Origin: Methanofastidiosum sp.
GTDB taxonomy: Archaea; Methanobacteriota_B; Thermococci; Methanofastidiosales; Methanofastidiosaceae
DNA length: 10,324 nucleotides
Assembly: GCA_013329085.1 (NCBI GenBank)
Contig: DUKX01000049.1
Span: forward strand, 1 to 10,324
Reading direction: 5' to 3'
The notes below the pieces were generated by a model. That model worked only from the letters and a program-made list of their open reading frames with translations, was not told where the DNA came from and searched no databases. Each line of letters starts with the position of its first letter. Positions within the stretch are counted from its first letter, which is position 1. Positions 1 through 6,972 of the stretch are shown here, in pieces. Both the position numbers and the translations under genes were made by a program.

Positions 1-4
1 AGCA

Positions 5-14
5 TTTTTAAATT
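5..14 (+). promoter_or_regulatory. TATA box of the metallophosphoesterase gene (probable leaderless start)
   Basis: TTTTTAAATT is centred about 25 bases before the ATG at 35. This is the usual archaeal TATA-to-transcription-start distance, so transcription would begin at or next to the start codon. No GGTGA-like site lies between. The window edge hides the BRE region. Confidence 0.5.
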
Positions 15-34
15 TAATTTATTGGGTTTAAATT

Positions 35-709
35 ATGGACCTATATCCAGTGATAAATAAGCCTGCGATAATCATTGAATCCGATAAGAGGTATCTTGTT
101 GTTGCTGATCTGCACCTAGGTAAAGAGTACGAGTATTACAAAAAAGGGATTAAGATCCCAGATATCGGACAAAAAATGAAGGCGGATTTATTAAAAATAA
201 TAAAAAGAAAAAAGGTAGAGGAGCTTATACTATTAGGAGACATCAAACACAACCTCCCATTTACATCCTATTTTGAGAAATTAAACCTACCTAAATTCTT
301 AGAATTTGACATTCCGGTAAAACTAATCAAAGGAAATCATGACGGAAATATCGAGGAGATAGTTCAAAACGAGGTCATGAAATCCTTCAAAATTGACGAC
401 CATGTTTTAACTCATGGCCACATCCTTATTGAAGGCAGCAATTTGATTATGGGGCATATCCATCCCGTAGTTGAGTTTGTTGACTCAAACGGAAAGATTA
501 CTCGTTTGAAATGTTTTCTTAGAATAGAAGGCCCGCAAAATGTAATCATTTTGCCGTCTTTTAATCCAGTTATAGAAGGTGTGTCAATAAATAAAGATGA
601 AGAGATACCAGGGCCTTACTTTGAGAGCGGCAGATTAGAAATAAAAAAGTTTGATTGTTACCTTCTTGACGGAACCTATATGGGAAAAGTCGGGAATATC
701 TACCGCTGA
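35..709 (+). CDS. Metallophosphoesterase, archaeal COG1407-like (ICC/SbcD-related)
   Basis: Single-domain calcineurin-like metallophosphoesterase of 224 residues, predicted cytosolic. All five metal-binding blocks are visible in order: D25-L-H27, G68-D69, G100-N-H102-D103, T126-H127-G-H129 and G140-H141-I-H143. These make up the two-metal centre that hydrolyses phosphomono- or diesters, so the enzyme should be active. Length and motif spacing fit the stand-alone archaeal family related to the SbcD nuclease; the natural substrate is not known to me and cannot be read from the sequence. No SbcC/Rad50 or Lhr-type helicase gene lies beside it in this window. The ATG at 35 is chosen because the fold begins within about 20 residues and a TATA-like TTTAAA lies 23-28 bases before it, with no Shine-Dalgarno site, which suggests a leaderless message. 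Its last 10 bases overlap the convergent AAA gene. Confidence 0.9.
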   Translation: MDLYPVINKPAIIIESDKRYLVVADLHLGKEYEYYKKGIKIPDIGQKMKADLLKIIKRKKVEELILLGDIKHNLPFTSYFEKLNLPKFLEFDIPVKLIKGNHDGNIEEIVQNEVMKSFKIDDHVLTHGHILIEGSNLIMGHIHPVVEFVDSNGKITRLKCFLRIEGPQNVIILPSFNPVIEGVSINKDEEIPGPYFESGRLEIKKFDCYLLDGTYMGKVGNIYR

Positions 710-2523
710 ATTTTCCCACAGTCCATGTCTACCGCCTGAATTGCATCTTCAATTAACATTCCTTCGTTTTGGTCAATGTATTCTTCAATTCTTTTCAATA
801 GGTAATCCTCTTCAATTTTTTCAGACATACTTGATACCAAGTCTTTTCTAATTTCACCTATTACTTTCTCAGCATTTTCTCCAAGCTCTTTTGAAACTGT
901 GTAACATTGATTGATTATGTAGGTACATAGAACTTCGCATGTTTTTTCAATATACAGTTTGTTGTGGTAGATGTTGTTTATTACATCAATTAATTTTGCA
1001 TATTTGTCAAGTCTATTAATATAAAACTTCTTTGTTTGTATTACGATATTTTTTATCATTGCTCCCGATATAGTTTCTTTTATTGGAACGTTAATAAGTC
1101 CAAGTTTTTCTATATTGCATACCCTATTCTTCTCATATAGCTCAGTCAATATAGTTTCCTTCATGACTTCGGCGAACTTCTTGACTGATCCGTATTTTTC
1201 AATCTCAATTGGATGCGGGATTAGTTGGTCTGGCTTTAGATATATATCTAAGATTTTTTCTCCAGCTTCTCTTGTGTCAGGCCTTCCTATCCTGATATGC
1301 TTGTCAATTCTCCCTGGTCTTAAAATCGCTGGGTCAATTATATCTGGTCTGTTTGTAGCTATGATAACAATAACATCTCCCATCTCCTCAAGACCATCTA
1401 GAAGCTGTAAAAATTTATTTACTATAGGATTTTCAAGTCTTGCGGCCTCTGAGCCTGATTCTCTTTCTGGGACAAGACTATCGAATTCATCAAAGAATAA
1501 AACTGAAGGTGCCTTTTCTTCCGCATATTTGAATAATTCCTCAATGTTTTGCTGGGTCTCCCCAAACCATTTGCTCCTAAGTTCTTTGTCAACATTAATA
1601 AAATTTCTCGAAGAAATAGACGCGGCGTAACGTGCAATTAGTGTTTTACCGCATCCCGGAGGGCCATAAAGCATAATGCCCTTAGTCCTCTCAATTTTTA
1701 ATTTTTGGACTTTTTCTCTGATAAAATCATAACTCAATGCAGAACCAACAGCTTGATCAATCTCTAAAATGGCTTCATCAAGCCCACCTATTTCTTCCCT
1801 ATTAACTTTAGGTTTCTTTTCAAGGAGAAGATCATCACCATATTTTACATTTGATTTTATATCAAGTATCTCCCAATCTTTTGAATTTCCGAATAGCGTT
1901 ACTGTGGCCCCAGCCTTAAGGTAAGGATTCTTGGAATCTACAAAGTCAATTATATCTAACATCATCTCATGATATGTATCAAATCTCACTGTTGCGTATC
2001 TGCCCTCAATCTTTATTATTTCACCAAGTGTTGTATCAACTTTGCCGGGGTGCCTTTCAAGTATTACAAATCTCCCCCCTTCCTTTGCCTCGATGAACTT
2101 ATACCTTATCTTGTCTCCTTTGTTGATATCTAAATCATCAATCATATAGGCTATTATCCTATAATTTACATAATCAAAAATTTCATGCATGCCCTCTCTT
2201 TCAAGGGGCCTTACGTAAATACCAATCATGAAAGGGGGCTCATTTAACTCCCTTATCCTCTGCTCAAGCCTATTGATGCGCCCTTCAAGAAAAATCTTAA
2301 TTTCATTTTTTAGCATTCCACGCTCATGCTGAATCTGATTGACTACCTCTTGGGAAGACGATATGAGCTGCTTAATTTCTTCCTTTTCAAGTGTTTTTTG
2401 GGAATATCCCTTTTCTTTTAAGACTTCAACAAGATCAAAATACTCATACTCTTCTTTTAAATATGCTCTAATCTTTTCTGTCTTTTCTACGTCAGGAGAT
2501 TTCACAACAAAAATAGAACTCAA
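700..2523 (-). CDS. ARC/Mpa-like AAA+ ATPase with coiled coil, tandem OB domains and helical C-tail
   Basis: A 607-residue AAA+ ATPase. By eye: a short N-terminal segment, a probable coiled coil (about 45-95), two OB-like domains (about 97-157 and 160-225), one AAA module (about 242-430, small domain to about 505) and a helical tail (505-607). ATPase residues are complete: Walker A GPPGCGKT (287-294), Walker B with D345-E346, sensor 1 ATN (389-391), arginine fingers R402 and R405, pore loop KWFGE (318-322). The tandem OB domains, the GPPGCGKTLIA block and SGAMIKN (486-492) recall mycobacterial Mpa/ARC from memory; PAN has one OB domain. Unfolding of proteins for a protease is inferred. The C-terminus, GKIQR, is neither HbYX nor QYL, so docking on a 20S proteasome is doubtful. 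The start is TTG with no clear Shine-Dalgarno site; GTG at codon 7 is an alternative. The gene lies 39 bases after ecfT and has a possible promoter. Confidence 0.85.
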   Translation of the reverse strand: MSSIFVVKSPDVEKTEKIRAYLKEEYEYFDLVEVLKEKGYSQKTLEKEEIKQLISSSQEVVNQIQHERGMLKNEIKIFLEGRINRLEQRIRELNEPPFMIGIYVRPLEREGMHEIFDYVNYRIIAYMIDDLDINKGDKIRYKFIEAKEGGRFVILERHPGKVDTTLGEIIKIEGRYATVRFDTYHEMMLDIIDFVDSKNPYLKAGATVTLFGNSKDWEILDIKSNVKYGDDLLLEKKPKVNREEIGGLDEAILEIDQAVGSALSYDFIREKVQKLKIERTKGIMLYGPPGCGKTLIARYAASISSRNFINVDKELRSKWFGETQQNIEELFKYAEEKAPSVLFFDEFDSLVPERESGSEAARLENPIVNKFLQLLDGLEEMGDVIVIIATNRPDIIDPAILRPGRIDKHIRIGRPDTREAGEKILDIYLKPDQLIPHPIEIEKYGSVKKFAEVMKETILTELYEKNRVCNIEKLGLINVPIKETISGAMIKNIVIQTKKFYINRLDKYAKLIDVINNIYHNKLYIEKTCEVLCTYIINQCYTVSKELGENAEKVIGEIRKDLVSSMSEKIEEDYLLKRIEEYIDQNEGMLIEDAIQAVDMDCGKIQR

Positions 2524-2548
2524 TCTTTTAAAAGTGTTTGCAAATTAA

Positions 2549-2560
2549 TCTTAATTTAAT
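2549..2560 (-). promoter_or_regulatory. Possible TATA box for the AAA ATPase gene
   Basis: On the minus strand ATTAAATTAAGA lies about 30 bases before the TTG start, in the 39-base gap after ecfT. There is no Shine-Dalgarno site, so a near-leaderless message is plausible. The gap is very AT-rich, so a chance match is possible and read-through from ecfT cannot be excluded. Confidence 0.35.
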
Positions 2561-2562
2561 AA

Positions 2563-3354
2563 TTAAACAAATGCCATGCTGCCATAGCCCAATAATCGAA
2601 TATAGACCCCGATTCCTAAAATCAAGACAAAAACAGACATTGTGACATAGTCTCTTTTTTTAAGGGATATTTCTCTTAAAAATGTCCTTTCCCCATATCC
2701 AAATCCTCTTGATTCTATAGCTATTGCAAGCTCTTCAGCCATTCTTATTGAACCTATAATCAATGGAGTAATTATTGGTATGTAGTTTCTTATTCTTTTG
2801 AATATTTGGCCCTTATCCAATTCCAGGCCTCTTGACCTCTGAGCGTCCATTATTGTATAAGTTATTCCTGCTAACGTAGGCACATACCGAAGAGATATAG
2901 CTAAAGTCAAACAGTATTCATATGGAATCTTAAATTTCATTAATCCTAGAACAAGGTCACGCTGAAGTGTTGTCATCAAGAGAAGAAAAGTTGCGGTGAT
3001 TATTGCAAAGATTCTAAAGGTCATTGCAAGTCCCATCCGTATGCCATCCTCGCTTACGCGTATCTTCCAGAATTCAAAAATTATATTTCCTGTTGGCTGG
3101 AAAAAAGGCCATAATATTAGTGACATTAAGACAAGTGGGAGTATGGGTCTGATGTATGTAGCCAGTCTTCTAATTTTGATTTTACAAAGAAATCTTATCA
3201 TCAATAAGACTGAAACTGCAATGACGCCAAGATAAAGCGGGTCTTTGTATAAAAGTGCAAGGCCAAAAATCGATGAAAGAATGACTATTTTTGTTCTGGG
3301 ATCAAGGTTATGGAAAAATGAAGATTCCTTGACATACATCGAGTATTTAATCAT
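2563..3354 (-). CDS. ecfT: EcfT/CbiQ-family energy-coupling factor transmembrane protein
   Basis: A 263-residue integral membrane protein of the EcfT family, the T component of ECF-type vitamin and metal importers. It joins the ATPases (EcfA) to a substrate-binding S component. Evidence: the N-terminal LDPRTK block (17-22) typical of the family; about six to seven hydrophobic segments (roughly 22-37, 40-57, 68-86, 108-128, 143-165, 190-204, 236-253); and the two Ala/Ser-Arg-Gly coupling motifs, AQRSRG (171-176) and ESRGFG (214-219), which contact the ATPases. Length is normal. No ATPase or S-component gene is next to it, so the transported substrate cannot be told; it may serve a shared module encoded elsewhere. 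The ATG at 3354 has no Shine-Dalgarno site but a TATA element 25-30 bases upstream, which suggests a promoter independent of the asd group. Confidence 0.88.
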   Translation of the reverse strand: MIKYSMYVKESSFFHNLDPRTKIVILSSIFGLALLYKDPLYLGVIAVSVLLMIRFLCKIKIRRLATYIRPILPLVLMSLILWPFFQPTGNIIFEFWKIRVSEDGIRMGLAMTFRIFAIITATFLLLMTTLQRDLVLGLMKFKIPYEYCLTLAISLRYVPTLAGITYTIMDAQRSRGLELDKGQIFKRIRNYIPIITPLIIGSIRMAEELAIAIESRGFGYGERTFLREISLKKRDYVTMSVFVLILGIGVYIRLLGYGSMAFV

Positions 3355-3376
3355 AATATAAGAAATAAAAGATTTA

Positions 3377-3388
3377 GATTTAAACTTT
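3377..3388 (-). promoter_or_regulatory. TATA box of ecfT (probable leaderless start)
   Basis: On the minus strand AAAAGTTTAAAT has TTTAAA 25-30 bases before the ecfT ATG. It touches the stop codon of the preceding gene. No Shine-Dalgarno site follows, so the message is probably leaderless. Confidence 0.5.
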
Positions 3389-3942
3389 TAGGGTTTATCT
3401 ACACCAATAATGACTGTACCAAGATTTTCTCCCTTAATGTTGTATTTCTCTTTAAAGAATAGGTCTGTTGGAACACACAGGCTTGCTGAAATTCCTTTCA
3501 AATCTTTTAGTTCTTCTACCTCTTGGGCTGGGATCACAAAGTAAGGTTTGCCTTGGGTCTTTACATTAGTGAATATAACAAACTCTTCCCCCATAAAAAG
3601 GACATCATTTCGTTTTTGATAATCTGGAATCTCGTCCTTTCTTAAGAGCTTACCAAGTATATTTCCCGAAGGGTCTTTCATTAATGTTAGACTTTGACCG
3701 TGTTTTCTATCTGTAAACGATTCATCAATAAAAATAAGGAATACTGCACCTTTTGATAAAACTTCCCAGACGCCTTCATTTATAAAGTCCATCATCCCCC
3801 CAGCGGCCTTATTCTTTTCGGCTTGAATCTCAAATTCTCTGATTTTATCTATGTCTTCTGGCGATAGCAAGAAGGCATTTATGATACCCTTTACGGACTT
3901 CAAACGTTTTACTATATCTTCTTCGATCCCCATATTTATCAT
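3388..3942 (-). CDS. Conserved-looking protein of unknown function, coupled to asd
   Basis: A 184-residue soluble protein that I do not recognise. It has no signal peptide or membrane segment. The N-terminal third is rich in charged helix (about 1-45), followed by alternating hydrophobic strands such as AVFLIFID, DVLFMGEEFVIFTN and PYFVIPA, and a strand GTVIIGVD close to the end, which suggests a compact alpha/beta domain. No metal-binding or catalytic signature stands out; the only cysteine is near the C-terminus. The chosen ATG at 3942 shares one base with the asd stop (TGATG), an arrangement typical of translational coupling. A TTG one codon earlier and an ATG at 3933 are alternatives. Placement right after asd in a hom-FAH-asd run suggests co-expression with aspartate-family synthesis, but a role there is only guilt by association. 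Confidence 0.75.
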   Translation of the reverse strand: MINMGIEEDIVKRLKSVKGIINAFLLSPEDIDKIREFEIQAEKNKAAGGMMDFINEGVWEVLSKGAVFLIFIDESFTDRKHGQSLTLMKDPSGNILGKLLRKDEIPDYQKRNDVLFMGEEFVIFTNVKTQGKPYFVIPAQEVEELKDLKGISASLCVPTDLFFKEKYNIKGENLGTVIIGVDKP

Positions 3943-5024
3943 CAAAGGTAGCCTTTTGCTTTTAGAAGTTCAGCGTTTAGTATTCCTCCGCCTGCAGCAC
4001 CTCTCACTGTGTTGTGAGAAAGGCAGACAAATCTTATGTCAAATACCTTACATTCTCTTAGTCTTCCAACAGTTACTGCCATACCTTTATCAGTGTCTCT
4101 GTCTTTTCTTGGTTGCGGTCTATTGGATTCTTCTCTGTAGATAATTGGCTTTTTTGGTGCAAAAGGCAAGTTTAACTCTTGAGGTTCAGAGCGGAATTCT
4201 TTCCAGATTTTTTTAATCTCCTCAAGCGAGGGCTTTTTTGCGCCGAATTCAAGACTTACACATGCTGTATGGCCATCAATTACTGGCACCCTATTGCAGT
4301 GAGCGGAAATTTTCATACTTGTATCGTTTACAATTTTTCCATTTACAATCTTTCCCATAATCTTCTGAGGTTCTATTTCAGATTTTTCTTCTTCTCCAGA
4401 AATAAAGGGAACTATGTTGTCTATCATGTCAAGTGACGGCACACCGGGATATCCTGCTCCTGAAACAGCCTGCATTGTAGTAATTATCATTCTTTTAACT
4501 TCATATCCTGCCTTGATTAATGCATAAACAGGGGCCATATAACTTTGTAATGAGCAGTTTGGTTTTACAACTATGAATCCTTTATCCCAACCGTTCGCTT
4601 TCTTTTGCTGAGGGATAATCTCGATATGATTACTATTAATCTCAGGGATTAACATTGGCACATTGTCAACATGCCTGTTGGCTGAAGCGTTAGAAAAAAC
4701 TGCTATCCCTGCTTTGGCATATGCTGCTTCAAGTTCTTTGATTTTTTCCTTTTCCATTTCAAGAGCAGAGAATACCAAGGCACATTTTCCAATTGCTTGG
4801 CTTACACCATTTGCATCTTTAACAATAAGTTTTCGAACATTTTCAGGTGGGTCTGAAATCATTTGCCATTTTCCCATTACAGCTTCTTCATAACTTTTAC
4901 CCGCGCTTTTTGGCGATGCTGCAACATATGTAACATTAAACCAAGGATGATTATCTAATAATCTTATATAATTTTGACCTACCATCCCAGTAGCCCCAAT
5001 TACCCCTACATTGATTTTTTCCAT
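3942..5024 (-). CDS. asd: Aspartate-semialdehyde dehydrogenase (long archaeal/fungal type)
   Basis: Reduces aspartyl-4-phosphate to aspartate 4-semialdehyde with NADPH, the branch point to homoserine (threonine, methionine) and to lysine. The 360-residue length fits the archaeal/fungal class. Numbered from the ATG: nucleotide loop GATGMVG (10-16), active-site cysteine C157 in PNCSLQ, SGAGYPG (188-194), substrate arginine R245 in CNRVPV and catalytic H252 in DGH. The residue after C-S is Leu where Thr is common. An in-frame GTG at 5033 exists, but it lies inside AAGGTGA, a strong Shine-Dalgarno site five bases before the ATG at 5024, so the ATG is preferred. The gene sits 13 bases after the FAH gene and shares one base with the next gene; it is probably transcribed from the hom promoter. 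Confidence 0.95.
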   Translation of the reverse strand: MEKINVGVIGATGMVGQNYIRLLDNHPWFNVTYVAASPKSAGKSYEEAVMGKWQMISDPPENVRKLIVKDANGVSQAIGKCALVFSALEMEKEKIKELEAAYAKAGIAVFSNASANRHVDNVPMLIPEINSNHIEIIPQQKKANGWDKGFIVVKPNCSLQSYMAPVYALIKAGYEVKRMIITTMQAVSGAGYPGVPSLDMIDNIVPFISGEEEKSEIEPQKIMGKIVNGKIVNDTSMKISAHCNRVPVIDGHTACVSLEFGAKKPSLEEIKKIWKEFRSEPQELNLPFAPKKPIIYREESNRPQPRKDRDTDKGMAVTVGRLRECKVFDIRFVCLSHNTVRGAAGGGILNAELLKAKGYL

Positions 5025-5029
5025 AATAT

Positions 5030-5034
5030 TCACC
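5030..5034 (-). promoter_or_regulatory. Shine-Dalgarno site that decides the asd start
   Basis: GGTGA on the minus strand is followed by five bases and the ATG at 5024. The upstream in-frame GTG (5031-5033) is part of this site, so it is more likely a ribosome-binding element than the start codon. It lies in the gap after the FAH-gene stop. Confidence 0.7.
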
Positions 5035-5037
5035 TTA

Positions 5038-5790
5038 TTATATTACGTAATTCTTTAGGACTCCTATTCCTTCTATTTTGGCCTCAACTGTATCCCCTCT
5101 GTTCATTGGGCCCACTCCGGGCGGTGTGCCAGTTGCAATGATATCACCTGGTTCAAGGGGCATTATTTCGGATATAAATTCCAATAACTCGTAACAATTA
5201 AATATCATGTTCTTCGTTGATGAATTTTGTTTTGTGATTCCGTTTAACTTAAGCGATATTGGGAGGTCAAATGGATCTATATCAGTTTCAATCAGAGGCC
5301 CTATCGGAGCAAATGTATCATAAGATTTTGCTCTTGTCCATTGTATGTCCTTCCTCTGTAGATCTCTTGCGGTAACATCATTGAATACTGTGTATCCCAA
5401 TATATAATCCTCGGCTTCGTCTTTTTCAACATTCTTTGCCCTTCGCCCTATGACTACCCCAAGTTCAACTTCGTAGTCAACTTGATTTGAAGTCTCAGGG
5501 TATATAATAGGGTCTTCAGGCCCAACGACAGTACTTGCAGGTTTAATAAACATGATGGGATTTTTAGGAATTTCCATTTTGAGCTCCTTGGCATGATCAA
5601 CATAATTCAGGCCGACAGCCACGATCTTTGAAGGCATCGTTGGAGCGAGTAACTTGACTGAACTTAAATCGACCTCATTTTCAGTTATTTCAAATCCTGA
5701 AAAGAAATCCCCTTTGATTTTTTTTATCACATCGTTCTCTAGAATTCCTTGTTCTATCTTATCTTTGTAGTTGTATCTTAGGAGCTTCAT
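5038..5790 (-). CDS. Fumarylacetoacetate hydrolase (FAH) family protein
   Basis: A 250-residue enzyme of the FAH superfamily, whose members cleave or decarboxylate 2-oxo or acylpyruvate-type acids in a Mg2+-dependent way. Metal ligands are visible as E107, E109 (YEVELG) and D138 (NDVTARD). K155 and D158 (RAKSYD) and the GTPPGVG loop (221-227) complete the usual active site. N62-Y63-x2-H66-x2-E69 matches the His/Glu pair of FAHD1-like acylpyruvase/oxaloacetate decarboxylase, from memory of that family. The exact substrate cannot be fixed. Its position between hom and asd is the notable clue: an oxaloacetate-acting enzyme would sit one transamination from aspartate, but that is inference. The start ATG at 5790 follows GGTGG by four bases, and the gene begins only 12 bases after the hom stop, so it is clearly in the operon. 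Confidence 0.9.
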   Translation of the reverse strand: MKLLRYNYKDKIEQGILENDVIKKIKGDFFSGFEITENEVDLSSVKLLAPTMPSKIVAVGLNYVDHAKELKMEIPKNPIMFIKPASTVVGPEDPIIYPETSNQVDYEVELGVVIGRRAKNVEKDEAEDYILGYTVFNDVTARDLQRKDIQWTRAKSYDTFAPIGPLIETDIDPFDLPISLKLNGITKQNSSTKNMIFNCYELLEFISEIMPLEPGDIIATGTPPGVGPMNRGDTVEAKIEGIGVLKNYVI

Positions 5791-5794
5791 TATT

Positions 5795-5799
5795 CCACC
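5795..5799 (-). promoter_or_regulatory. Shine-Dalgarno site of the FAH-family gene
   Basis: GGTGG on the minus strand lies four bases before the ATG at 5790, in the 12-base gap after hom. It supports both the start choice and reading from a shared message. Confidence 0.6.
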
Positions 5800-5802
5800 T
5801 TT

Positions 5803-6819
5803 TTATCTAACAATTGCAAACACGTCACTCATTATTGCCGCAGCTGTCTCTATCTGACCTGCGCCCCTTCCCATTACAGTTATGTCCTTGGAGAGATCTG
5901 TTTCAAATACGGCTACATTCAAAGTGCCTGTTACTGCAAGAGGAGAGTTTAGAGGAACTGGTGTTGGCTCAACTTTTGCACCCTTTTCGGTAACCTCTAC
6001 CAGTAATTTTATGATATTGCCCTTCTTCTTCGCCTCCAAGACATCTTCCATCATTATGCCAGTGATTCCCTTGACTTTAACATCGCTTAAAGTCATTGAT
6101 TTACCCATTAAAGCGTTTGAAAGAATTGTTGCTTTGCATGCTGCATCCCATCCTTCAATGTCCTGGGCAGGGTTTGCTTCGGCATATCCTTTCTCCTGGG
6201 CTTCCTTTAATGCATCCCCAAATTTTTTTCCTTCAAATGCCATATTGGAAAGAATATAATTTGTAGTACCGTTTAATATTCCTTTTACTGAAATAATCTC
6301 ATTCCCTTTTAGTGCTTCTTGGGCGAGATTTAAGACAGGCATTGTTCCCCCAACAGTTGCCTCGTATCTCAATTCCTTCCCGCTTTTCTCTTTAGCCTTG
6401 ATTACTTTATCATAATGAAGCGCCAACGGTCCTTTGTTTGAAGTAACAACATGCATCCCTCTGTCAAAGGCTTTCATAATATGATTCAATCCTGGTTGGG
6501 CATCTTTGATATTTGTCGGTGTAACTTCAACGATAATATCGGCATCCATATTTTCTACTGCCTGTTCCCCGTTCCATTTTTTATCCTTTGAAGGGTCAGG
6601 ATAATTTATCATAAGTGATCTTTCTTGATTGTGATCCATCAACTTAGCAAGGTCAATTCCATTTTCATCGTAAATAGAGTTTAGCATGTCGGCAACGCAT
6701 ACAATCCTGACATCAACACCATACTTCTTTTTGTATTGTTCTGCTCTGTCCCTTACTACTTTGCATACTCCTTTACCAACTATACCAAAACCAACGACTC
6801 CCAAACGTACTTTCTTCAT
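5803..6819 (-). CDS. hom: Homoserine dehydrogenase
   Basis: NAD(P)H-dependent reduction of aspartate 4-semialdehyde to homoserine, the committed step to threonine and methionine. The 338-residue protein holds an N-terminal nucleotide-binding fold with GFGIVGKG (10-17), then TSNKG with K129, GGTMPVLNL (157-165) and GILNGTTNYIL (180-190). The catalytic stretch around 211-229 carries E214, D220, D225 and K229, which match in spacing the yeast residues E208, D214, D219 and K223. There is no C-terminal ACT domain, so feedback control by threonine through such a domain is not expected; this is the common short archaeal form. It is the first gene of the hom-FAH-asd-unknown operon. The ATG at 6819 has GAGG nine bases upstream and a BRE/TATA pair about 45-60 bases upstream. 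Confidence 0.96.
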   Translation of the reverse strand: MKKVRLGVVGFGIVGKGVCKVVRDRAEQYKKKYGVDVRIVCVADMLNSIYDENGIDLAKLMDHNQERSLMINYPDPSKDKKWNGEQAVENMDADIIVEVTPTNIKDAQPGLNHIMKAFDRGMHVVTSNKGPLALHYDKVIKAKEKSGKELRYEATVGGTMPVLNLAQEALKGNEIISVKGILNGTTNYILSNMAFEGKKFGDALKEAQEKGYAEANPAQDIEGWDAACKATILSNALMGKSMTLSDVKVKGITGIMMEDVLEAKKKGNIIKLLVEVTEKGAKVEPTPVPLNSPLAVTGTLNVAVFETDLSKDITVMGRGAGQIETAAAIMSDVFAIVR

Positions 6820-6862
6820 AATAAACAGTCCTCTTAAATATAGTGAATACTCTATTTTTATT

Positions 6863-6882
6863 CTTTATTTAAGAGTTTCGGG
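6863..6882 (-). promoter_or_regulatory. BRE/TATA promoter of the hom operon
   Basis: On the minus strand CCGAAAC (6881-6875) is followed two bases later by TTAAATAAA (6872-6864). This matches an archaeal BRE plus TATA box. Counting about 26 bases from the TATA centre puts the transcript start near 6842, giving a leader of roughly 20 bases that contains the GAGG before the hom ATG. A second TATA-like stretch (about 6832-6842) is too close to the ATG to serve well. Confidence 0.55.
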
Positions 6883-6922
6883 AAGTTATAATTTTATTAT
6901 TTTATTTAGAAAAATAATAATA

Positions 6923-6942
6923 CCGAAACCTTTTTAAAAAGG
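6923..6942 (+). promoter_or_regulatory. BRE/TATA promoter of the zinc-finger/KH gene
   Basis: CCGAAAC (6923-6929) precedes a TATA core TTTTTAAAAA that is the centre of a perfect 14-base palindrome, CCTTTTTAAAAAGG (6929-6942). The expected transcript start is near 6961, giving a leader of about 26 bases that includes the strong Shine-Dalgarno site. Because the core is symmetric it could in principle bind TBP in both directions. Confidence 0.6.
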
Positions 6943-6972
6943 CTTAAGATAGAAAGGTAAATCTATATTTTA

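Noticed and set aside
1555..1575. KWFGE pore loop as a sign of a katanin/Vps4-type AAA protein
   Set aside because: The coiled coil, OB domains and small-domain sequence do not fit the meiotic clade; a Trp in the pore loop alone is weak evidence.
1115..1630. 171-codon open frame on the plus strand opposite the AAA gene
   Set aside because: It lies wholly antisense to the ATPase core, its translation has no recognisable domain, and the minus-strand frame carries all the AAA motifs.
700..2523. Calling the AAA gene PAN
   Set aside because: It is far longer than PAN, seems to have two OB domains and lacks the HbYX C-terminus.
3851..4144. 97-codon plus-strand frame across the asd/unknown junction
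   Set aside because: It is antisense to two supported genes, and its translation has low-complexity, Leu-rich character.
5882..6259. 125-codon plus-strand open frame inside hom
   Set aside because: It is a shadow of the hom coding sequence, with no Shine-Dalgarno or TATA support.
6883..6922. AT-rich stretch between the divergent promoters as an origin or small RNA
   Set aside because: It is only about 40 bases long, with no repeats or stable fold visible; low complexity between promoters explains it.
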